A DNA stretch of 12,025 bases from positions 1 through 12,025 of the forward strand of contig JBEKAR010000045.1 in the NCBI GenBank assembly GCA_050015815.1. The letters are read 5' to 3'. The position numbers and the translations under genes are program-made. This stretch comes from JAJRAL01 sp050015815 (GTDB lineage Archaea > Thermoplasmatota > Thermoplasmata > Methanomassiliicoccales > UBA472). Positions 6,560-12,025 of this stretch are shown one piece after another; the stretch's first letter is position 1; every line of letters starts with the position of its first letter. The notes under the pieces were generated by a model. The model was given only the letters and a program-made list of their open reading frames with translations. It was not told where the DNA came from and made no database searches.

Positions 6560-7813
6560 CTAGAAATCCTTCTGCGCCTTCATCTTCTTCAGCCTGGGCT
6601 TGTTTTTCAGGTTGAACGAGTGCGTGATGAGCCACGGCCCCACGATGGTGGTGATGAGGGCCATTGCCACGATGACCGAGTACATGTCGTTCGTCAGGAC
6701 GCCGTTGCTCAGGCCGATGAAGGCGACCGTCAGGCCGACCTCGCCCCTAGGGATCATCCCAACGCCCACGATCGTCGCCGACCTCGCACCGAGGCTCTTC
6801 GCTCCGACTGCGCAGCCCGCGAACTTTGTCACGATCGCGACAACGGTCAGCAGGAGGGTGAGGACTATGATCGACACGGTGCTGAAAGCGCCCAACTGGA
6901 TCCGGACGCCGATGTAGAGGAAGAAGAAGGGCACGAGAAACTCGTTGATCGGCTCCAACTTCTCCGTCCCAGGCCAGATGTCTCTGAACTCGGCGAAGAG
7001 CATCCCCGCGAGGAAAGCGCCGACGATGGCCGCTAGGTTAAGGTAAGAGGCCATGGCGGAGAGGCCGAAGCAGACTACCAGGGCGAGCGGCAGGAGGCTG
7101 CGCGTCTTCCTCGGTTTGCGCTTCTCAGTGAACTTGATCACGGAGGTGGACGTCCTCGCCTTCGGGATCAGCGTGGAAATGAACATCACTAGCAGGACGA
7201 ACCCGACCGCAAGGCAGGCGACGACCGCGATATCGAGGAGGTTGAGGGCGCCTCCCTGCGACACCCCGCTCACCATCGACAGGACGATGAGGCCGAGGAT
7301 GTCGTCGATAACCGCCGCGGCGATGATCACCCGTGCCTCGATGGTGTCCATCAGGCCCAGGTCCTTGATCACTCTTGCCGTTATCCCTACGCTTGTCGCC
7401 ACGAGAGCGGCCGCGATGAACAGCGAGACGATCATGGAGGTTCCCCAGACGAGCAGCAGTAGCAATCCGCCAACGAAGGGCAGGATGACGCCAAGGATAG
7501 CAACGGTGGTCGCGACCTTGCCCACCTTCCTTAGCTCCGAGAACGGGGTCTCGAGGCCGACTGAGAAGAGGAGGAATATCACCCCCAGGGTCGCGAGCAA
7601 CACGAAGACGATCTGGCTCGGGTCCTGGTCCAGGCCGATGTATGTGTACAACGTCACTCCATTGATGCCAATGTTGGCGATGGCGATGCCCATCAGGATC
7701 TCGCCGATGACCACCGGGATCTTCGCCTTCTCGCAGAGGTATGCGGCGACCCTCGCGAGCAGGACTAGCACGAACAACTGGACTAGGATTATCTCTATGT
7801 CTACCTCTGCCAC
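6560..7813 (-). CDS. CPA2-family sodium/proton antiporter (NapA/Kef-like membrane domain)
   Basis: This 417-residue integral membrane protein exchanges Na+ (or K+) for H+ and so controls internal pH and ion content. About 12-13 hydrophobic helices fill the sequence. Adjacent aspartates D170-D171 in AAAVIDDILGLIVL are the double-Asp ion site typical of electrogenic NapA-type antiporters. Upstream, VATSVGITARVIKDLG (about 138-153) marks the unwound helix 4 region. K330 is in the position of the helix 10 lysine, and GMIPRGEVGL (352-361) is a conserved CPA2 motif. It has no TrkA-N or other regulatory C-terminal domain; it ends in a short basic tail. The start is GTG 7813: an ATG at 7821 is out of frame and a TATA box lies about 36 nt upstream. 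It is divergent from ppa. Ion specificity cannot be read from sequence alone. Confidence 0.92.
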   Translation of the reverse strand: MAEVDIEIILVQLFVLVLLARVAAYLCEKAKIPVVIGEILMGIAIANIGINGVTLYTYIGLDQDPSQIVFVLLATLGVIFLLFSVGLETPFSELRKVGKVATTVAILGVILPFVGGLLLLLVWGTSMIVSLFIAAALVATSVGITARVIKDLGLMDTIEARVIIAAAVIDDILGLIVLSMVSGVSQGGALNLLDIAVVACLAVGFVLLVMFISTLIPKARTSTSVIKFTEKRKPRKTRSLLPLALVVCFGLSAMASYLNLAAIVGAFLAGMLFAEFRDIWPGTEKLEPINEFLVPFFFLYIGVRIQLGAFSTVSIIVLTLLLTVVAIVTKFAGCAVGAKSLGARSATIVGVGMIPRGEVGLTVAFIGLSNGVLTNDMYSVIVAMALITTIVGPWLITHSFNLKNKPRLKKMKAQKDF

Positions 7814-7845
7814 TCGTGCATCCCAGATGATAATCCGCAGCTAGG

Positions 7846-7854
7846 TATATAATT
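7846..7854 (-). promoter_or_regulatory. TATA-box promoter of the antiporter gene
   Basis: On the minus strand AATTATATA lies about 36 nt upstream of the GTG at 7813, predicting a leader of about 10 nt. The 148-nt divergent gap with ppa holds one promoter in each direction and nothing else I recognise. Confidence 0.6.
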
Positions 7855-7918
7855 GCTCACCAACGGTCCGTGGCGACTGGATTGAGCCCTCGACTCGCGC
7901 GATTGTCGTCGCAAAGGT

Positions 7919-7926
7919 AATTAATA
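7919..7926 (+). promoter_or_regulatory. TATA-box promoter of ppa
   Basis: AATTAATA lies about 39 nt upstream of the ATG at 7962. An SD-like GTGAT (7952-7956) follows, 5 nt before the ATG, and would be inside the short leader. Confidence 0.5.
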
Positions 7927-7961
7927 CCCGGGCGGAATCGCTTGGAACGTAGTGATGCGAA

Positions 7962-8498
7962 ATGTCGCTTTGGAAGAAGGTGCCCTCGGGAAGGCACCCG
8001 CCTGAGATCGTCAACGTCATCGTGGAGACCCCGAAGAACAGCAAGAACAAGTACGAGGTCTCGAAGGAGTACGACTACATCCTCCTCGACCGTGTGCTCC
8101 ACTCCAGCGTCGTCTTTCCGCACGCATACGGACTCATCCCCCGCACCTACTTTGATGACGATGACCCGATGGACGCGATGGTCATGATCTCCGAGCCGAC
8201 GTTCCCGGGCTGCGTGGTCGAAGCGAGGCCGATCGGCGTGCTCCGCATCACCGACGAGAAGGGGCGCGACGACAAGATTCTCGCCGTCGCGACCTCCGAC
8301 CCCAGGCTGTCGCACTATCAGGAACTGGAGGACGTGCCGAAGCACTACCTCGACGAGATATCGGAGTTCTTCAAGACATACAAGAAGCTCGAAGAGGGCA
8401 AGCACACCGAGGTCGCCGGCTGGGACGGGAAGAAGGAAGCCCTGGCGGAGATCGAATACGCCCTCGGACTGTTCCGCAGCAAGTTCGCTTACAAGTGA
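7962..8498 (+). CDS. ppa: Inorganic pyrophosphatase, family I
   Basis: This soluble cytoplasmic enzyme hydrolyses pyrophosphate to two phosphates, pulling biosynthetic reactions such as tRNA charging and nucleic acid synthesis forward. The 178-residue protein is of normal family length. The signature DDDDPMD at 65-71 provides D66, D68 and D71, equivalent to E. coli D65, D67 and D70. Other active-site residues are in register (E. coli number plus one): K30, E32, R44, Y56, D98, D103 and K105, and Y140/K141 near the end. All are conserved, so the enzyme should be active. The ATG at 7962 is preceded by GTGAT at 5 nt spacing. It has its own promoter and converges on the ABC exporter operon with a 30-nt gap. 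Confidence 0.97.
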   Translation: MSLWKKVPSGRHPPEIVNVIVETPKNSKNKYEVSKEYDYILLDRVLHSSVVFPHAYGLIPRTYFDDDDPMDAMVMISEPTFPGCVVEARPIGVLRITDEKGRDDKILAVATSDPRLSHYQELEDVPKHYLDEISEFFKTYKKLEEGKHTEVAGWDGKKEALAEIEYALGLFRSKFAYK

Positions 8499-8528
8499 GC
8501 GACGTACCGGTCATCCCCTCCAGCGGGC

Positions 8529-9335
8529 CTAGAACCGTTCCATCGTCCCCTTGGACCGGGCGATCTTCTCGAAGTGGTGGAACATCAGGTAGCCGATCAA
8601 TATCGCGGCGACCCCCACGGCCGCCTCGGCGATCAGCAGCCATCCGATGTCCAGGGTGTTCGATCCACTGACCGCCATCCTCGCAGCTTCGGTGCCGTAG
8701 GTCATCGGTATCGCGTACGACACAGGCTGGACCCACGTCGGCAGGTAGGAGACGGGGAAGTTTACGCCACACAGAAGCAGGCCGATGAATAGGAAGATGT
8801 TCGCCACTATCATCGAGGTCCTGAGGTAGAGGCCGAGGGAGCTGATCATGAGGCCGAAGCCGGTCATGGCGAATGCGGTCACCAGGCAGACCAGCGCCAG
8901 CGCGATGAAGTCCGCCTGGGAGAAGTCTATGTTGAAGATGAAGGCGGCGTAGAGGAAGGCGATGATGACGGTCGCGAAGCCGTTCAGTATCTGGAACATC
9001 GCCCTCCCGACGAAGATCGAGAAGCGGCTTGCCGGAGTGACCAGGATTGGCTGGAGGGTCCCTTGCTGCTTCTCTTCCCCGGTGATATTGCAGACGGCGA
9101 AGATCGATGCGTAGGCGATGCTCTGCAACGCGTTTCCGACCACGACGAAGGATACGCTGACATCGGGATTCGAGACGTAGAGGGCGACGTAGGCGAAGAA
9201 GGCGATCTGGAAGAGCGACATGAAGAACAGTTGCATGATCCACATCGCGGGGCTGAGCCAGGCGAACAGCGCCCTCTTGGCGAGGACGGCTGAGCTCCAG
9301 AAGACCCGGACCGGATTGCTACGGTACTCCATCAT
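8529..9335 (-). CDS. ABC-2 type exporter permease (second permease of the operon)
   Basis: This 268-residue membrane protein is one half of the transmembrane channel of an ABC-2 exporter. An amphipathic N-terminal stretch precedes about six hydrophobic helices. The cytoplasmic segment ITGEEKQQGTLQPILVTPASR (split by helix ends at about 84-104) is the family's typical E-x-x-x-GTL-x-x-L-x-x-TP coupling helix. Near the end LCGVNFPVSYLPTWVQPVSYAIPMTYGTEAAR matches the usual last-loop pattern of ABC-2 permeases. The start is ATG 9335 (a second ATG follows at 9332), 1 nt after the stop of the upstream permease, with SD GGTGAGG 7 nt before it. The transported substrate is unknown. It ends with TAG. 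Confidence 0.9.
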   Translation of the reverse strand: MMEYRSNPVRVFWSSAVLAKRALFAWLSPAMWIMQLFFMSLFQIAFFAYVALYVSNPDVSVSFVVVGNALQSIAYASIFAVCNITGEEKQQGTLQPILVTPASRFSIFVGRAMFQILNGFATVIIAFLYAAFIFNIDFSQADFIALALVCLVTAFAMTGFGLMISSLGLYLRTSMIVANIFLFIGLLLCGVNFPVSYLPTWVQPVSYAIPMTYGTEAARMAVSGSNTLDIGWLLIAEAAVGVAAILIGYLMFHHFEKIARSKGTMERF

Positions 9336-9336
9336 C

Positions 9337-10125
9337 TCAGAACCTCACCAGGTTCGCGTCCTTCCTCGCCTTCTTGTCCACCTGCTGGAAGAGCCAGACC
9401 GCGACCAAGATGTAAACGACCGAGAGGAGCGCCATGACCGCCAAGCATCCCCAGTATCCGACATCGATGCTCGAAGCTGCGGGACCCATCGCACCGACCC
9501 TGATCGCGTTGATGCCCCAGGTCGGGCCGAGCGAGAGGCTCAAGGGCGCCGTCCAGAAGGGCAGAAGCGCGATAGGGAACATCGTGCCCGTGCCGACGTA
9601 AATGGGGAACTCCAGTCCATTGGTCAGCACGCTCGCGCTCCTCGACAGGACGAACGCGGAGCTGAATACCAGGCCGAGGGCGGCGAGAGAAAGCAGCGTG
9701 AGCACGAACGCCAGGAGGAAAAGGCCGGTGTCGTACAGCTGCAATGGCTGCTGGTACACCACCACCGCGAAGATGAGAACGAGGACCCCGTTGAGCACTC
9801 CTATCAAGGCGTTCCAGACAGTCCTGCCGGCGATTATCCAGATCAACGGGGACGGCGAGGCGAATATCCCTTCGATCGTCCCCCACCATCTTTCCGACTG
9901 GATGGAGAATCCGGAGGCGTAGAGGGTGTTGCCCCACATGCCCATCATTCCTCCACCGAGGACGGCGTAGAGCACTATCGGGCCGGTGACGTTGCGGAAG
10001 AGCATCAGGGCGACCAAAGTCAGGACGAACGGGGCAATGATGTTCGGGATGAGCCACTGTGGGTCCGCCAGGAACGTCAGGGCCTGGTGTTTGAAGGACG
10101 AATAGGCGGCGCGGAACCTAGGCAT
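9337..10125 (-). CDS. ABC-2 type exporter permease (first permease of the operon)
   Basis: This 262-residue protein has about six membrane helices and is the partner half-channel of the downstream permease. The ABC-2 coupling segment is visible as SERWWGTIEGIFASPSP (about 77-93), again an E-x-x-x-GT-x-x-x-x-x-SP pattern. FPIALLPFWTAPLSLSLGPTWGINAIR (roughly 190-216, in two pieces) is the conserved late loop. The ATG at 10125 overlaps the end of the ATPase gene by 8 nt (ATGCCTAG). SD GGTGG lies 6 nt upstream inside the ATPase gene, so coupled translation is likely. The two permeases differ clearly and probably form a heterodimer with the ATPase dimer. Confidence 0.9.
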   Translation of the reverse strand: MPRFRAAYSSFKHQALTFLADPQWLIPNIIAPFVLTLVALMLFRNVTGPIVLYAVLGGGMMGMWGNTLYASGFSIQSERWWGTIEGIFASPSPLIWIIAGRTVWNALIGVLNGVLVLIFAVVVYQQPLQLYDTGLFLLAFVLTLLSLAALGLVFSSAFVLSRSASVLTNGLEFPIYVGTGTMFPIALLPFWTAPLSLSLGPTWGINAIRVGAMGPAASSIDVGYWGCLAVMALLSVVYILVAVWLFQQVDKKARKDANLVRF

Positions 10126-11095
10126 GCCCTTCCACCAGCCATAGGTAGGCGTCCTCGAGGGTCGGCTCCTTCACCCTGACGCCGATGATGTTCCTTCCCT
10201 GCAGAGCGTGGGCGACCTTCGCCAGCATCTCGCCGGGGTCCGAAACCTGGACGCGGAGCGTCTGCTTCTCCTCGCTCATCACCGCGCTCACGGCGCTGAC
10301 GCCGGGCAATGAGCGCACCGCGGAGAGCTCGACCTCGGTGATACCGAAGGCCTCGACCTCGATGAGCGAGCTGTCCCTAACCAGTTCCTTGAGCCCCGAG
10401 GGCGTGTCCAGAGCGACGATGCGGCCCTTGGTGATGACGCCGACGCGGTCGCAGAGCTCGTCCGCCTCGAACATGTAGTGCGTCGTGAGCAGGATCGTCT
10501 TGCCCTGCGCTTTGAGGTCGAGGATCATCTTCCTCGTGTCGCGCGCTGCCTGAGGATCGAGCCCGATCGTTGGCTCGTCCATGAATATGATGGGAGGGTC
10601 GTGCACGATTCCCTTAGCCAGGTGCAGCCTCTGTTTCATGCCGCGGGAGTAGTCCTCAACCCTCTCGTCGGCCCGGTCCGCCAGGCCCACCAACTCAAGG
10701 ACCTCTTGTATCCTCTTGTCCCGGATCTGCATCGGGACGCCGTAGAGGTCGGCGAAGTACCTCAGGTTCTGCCGACCGGTGATGCGATAGTACAGACCTC
10801 TCTCCCCGCCTAGGACCAGGCCGATGCGCTTCCGGACCTCCATCGACTGCTTCGCGACGTCGAAGCCAAGGACCTTGACCTCTCCAGAGGTCGGCAGGAG
10901 GAGCGTCGTCAGGACCTTGATGGTGGTGGTCTTGCCGGCTCCATTGGGCCCGAGGAGGCCGAACAGCTCTCCCTGGTCCACGGAGAAGGAGATGCCGTCG
11001 ACTGCCGTCGTCTCCTTCCTTTTCCTCCTGGCCAGGATGCTGCCGGAACTGCGGTATGTCCGGACGAGCTTGTTGACCTCGATGACCGGCGTCAG
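10118..11095 (-). CDS. ABC exporter ATP-binding protein (NatA/DrrA type), start uncertain
   Basis: This is the ATPase driving the ABC-2 exporter with the two downstream permeases. Numbered from CTG 11095 (325 residues): Walker A GPNGAGKT at 49-56, signature YSRGMKQR (about 149-156, replacing LSGGQ as usual in this subfamily), Walker B FMDEPTIGLDP with D173/E174, and the switch histidine H206 in TTHYMFEADEL. The Q-loop reads GLVLGGERGLY, with no Gln, as I recall for NatA-like members. An 80-residue C-terminal domain after about 241 is the usual accessory region. The frame is open back to GTG 11182, with other starts at GTG 11176 and TTG 11137, adding up to 29 residues unlike the family. I prefer CTG 11095 because LTPVIEVNKLVRTY fits the family N-terminus and GGTGAGG sits 8 nt upstream. 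A leaderless GTG start is the main alternative. Confidence 0.9.
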   Translation of the reverse strand: MTPVIEVNKLVRTYRSSGSILARRKRKETTAVDGISFSVDQGELFGLLGPNGAGKTTTIKVLTTLLLPTSGEVKVLGFDVAKQSMEVRKRIGLVLGGERGLYYRITGRQNLRYFADLYGVPMQIRDKRIQEVLELVGLADRADERVEDYSRGMKQRLHLAKGIVHDPPIIFMDEPTIGLDPQAARDTRKMILDLKAQGKTILLTTHYMFEADELCDRVGVITKGRIVALDTPSGLKELVRDSSLIEVEAFGITEVELSAVRSLPGVSAVSAVMSEEKQTLRVQVSDPGEMLAKVAHALQGRNIIGVRVKEPTLEDAYLWLVEGHA

Positions 11096-11198
11096 ATTCC
11101 CTTCCTCACCCAGGGCGAAAGAATCTGTCGATATCAACCTTTCCGAGGGCGACGCGAAGACGGCTTGGGACCGCACGAGCACGCCTGTGGCGCTCAGA

Positions 11199-11207
11199 GG
11201 ATATAAC
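11199..11207. promoter_or_regulatory. Shared TATA element between the ABC operon and the glycosyltransferase
   Basis: The sequence GGATATAAC reads as a TATA box on the plus strand (ATATAA) and as GTTATATCC (TTATAT) on the minus strand. Plus-strand transcription would start near 11230, just before the ATG at 11233. Minus-strand transcription would start near 11179, close to the GTG codons at 11182 and 11176. Two genes may share one nearly symmetrical TATA site. Confidence 0.45.
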
Positions 11208-11232
11208 TAAGTCAATGCCAATCGACCTGGCC

Positions 11233-12025
11233 ATGATAGTCGCCCGAATCCGGGGGAGACTGGGCAATCAGCTTTTCCAGTACGCCATGGCCAGGACCCT
11301 CGCCCTGGAACGGGGAACGGAGCTTCACCTAGATCTCACGCACTTCCTGTTCGAGGGGTACGAATGCAGATTGCCCGTCTTCAAGACGCAGTTCAGGATC
11401 GCCAGCATCACGGAGATCGGTCCGAGGGTGATCGCCAGTCATCTGGTAAGGGCGGTAGGAAGGAGCGGTGTGAAGGGACCGATGGGGATGATCGATAACC
11501 GCATCGTGAGGACGCTAGGTGACAGACGAACCTATGTCAGAGAGAGGCCCAAGTTCATCGGCTATGATGAAGGGGCCGCTGAGAGGATGAAGAAGGCGAA
11601 GGACGACCTTTATCTTGACGGTTTCTGGCAGAGCGAGAAGTGGTTCCTGGGACGAAGGGAGCAGGTGCTCAAGGAACTGGAACTGAGGACCGAACCCCCG
11701 GCGGACATGAAGAAGTGGATGGAGTTGATGTCAGTGAAGGGGTCAGTCGCGCTACACGTCCGTCGAGGGGACTATGCCCAATCGGGCGTCTCGAACATCT
11801 ATGGGGTCTGTGACGCCGAGTACTACAGGAGAGCGGAAGAAGCGATGATGAAACGCGTCGATAGTCCGCACATCTTCGTCTTCTCGGACGACCTGACCTG
11901 GGCGAAGGACAACCTGAAGCTCAAGAGTGACCTTACCTTGGTCGAGCCGGGTTCGCTGGAGGAGTACCATGAGCTAGTTCTCATGTCTTGCTGCGAGAAC
12001 AACATCATCTCCAACTCGACGTTCT
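11233..12025 (+). CDS. Glycosyltransferase family 11 (alpha-1,2-fucosyltransferase-like), 3' end outside window
   Basis: This enzyme is predicted to transfer fucose or a similar sugar from a GDP-sugar to a glycan, probably for a surface polysaccharide or N-glycan. Numbered from ATG 11233, the visible 264 residues hold: GRLGNQLFQYA at 8-18 (family usually GGLGNQ), GFWQSEKWF at about 130-138, the donor-binding HVRRGDY at 175-181, FSDD at 217-220, and ISNSTF at the very end, a known late GT11 motif. Perhaps 20-40 residues are missing. An ATG at 11215 adds MPIDLA, but it sits too close to the TATA box; MIVARIRGRLGNQ fits both the family start and a leaderless transcript. Codon choice looks somewhat less GC-biased than in neighbouring housekeeping genes, compatible with lateral transfer. 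True substrate cannot be told. Confidence 0.9.
   Translation, partial: MIVARIRGRLGNQLFQYAMARTLALERGTELHLDLTHFLFEGYECRLPVFKTQFRIASITEIGPRVIASHLVRAVGRSGVKGPMGMIDNRIVRTLGDRRTYVRERPKFIGYDEGAAERMKKAKDDLYLDGFWQSEKWFLGRREQVLKELELRTEPPADMKKWMELMSVKGSVALHVRRGDYAQSGVSNIYGVCDAEYYRRAEEAMMKRVDSPHIFVFSDDLTWAKDNLKLKSDLTLVEPGSLEEYHELVLMSCCENNIISNSTF

Noticed and set aside
6603..6607. TTTTT downstream of Sec61 beta as a transcription terminator.
   Set aside because: It lies inside the convergent antiporter coding region as Lys/Asn codons. A single short T-run is too weak to call.
7841..8405. Minus-strand open frames over the ppa promoter and gene.
   Set aside because: They overlap a fully conserved pyrophosphatase and contain no recognisable motif.
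9220..10179. Plus-strand 319-codon open frame over the first permease.
   Set aside because: Its composition (Arg, Glu, Gly, Gln, no hydrophobic core) is that of an antisense frame, while the minus strand encodes a convincing membrane protein.

Overview
The window comes from a GC-rich archaeal chromosome. The evidence is a topoisomerase VI operon, a class I lysyl-tRNA synthetase, an archaeal Sec61 beta, TATA-box promoters with very short or absent leaders, and GGTG-type Shine-Dalgarno (SD) motifs. Gene content and protein style suggest a euryarchaeon, perhaps in the Thermoplasmatota / Methanomassiliicoccales area. That placement is inference from memory of the families, not a search. Nothing looks like a phage, integrase, transposon, CRISPR array or tRNA.

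Layout. 1-272: 3' end of a protein with two zinc ribbons. 367-3460: topoisomerase VI operon, top6B then top6A, overlapping by 8 nt. 3473-5537 (minus): class I lysS, followed by a small GNAT acetyltransferase. 5538-5805: a 268-nt gap with two divergent promoters and what looks like a frameshifted remnant of a Rossmann-fold gene. 5806-6321: a probably leaderless gene for a small unknown protein with an HExxHxxGxxD metal-site motif. 6382-6552: the 56-residue Sec61 beta gene. 6560-7813 (minus): a CPA2-type sodium/proton antiporter, divergent from ppa (7962-8498), the inorganic pyrophosphatase. 8529-11095 or longer (minus): a three-gene ABC-2 exporter operon (ATPase, permease, permease). 11233-12025: the 5' part of a GT11 (alpha-1,2-fucosyltransferase-like) glycosyltransferase running off the window.

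Most genes are housekeeping: DNA topology, translation, protein export, ion balance and pyrophosphate removal. The accessory-looking parts are the ABC exporter, the glycosyltransferase at the right edge, the metalloprotease-like gene and the gene remnant.

The most notable observation is at top6B. Its reading frame matches the family from a CTG codon at 367, directly after an in-frame TAG, with no ATG, GTG or TTG available until the ATP-binding motif. A strong SD sits 6 nt upstream. The ABC ATPase may show a second case (CTG at 11095 behind GGTGAGG). CTG initiation may therefore be used by this genome. I see no clear new multi-gene system.
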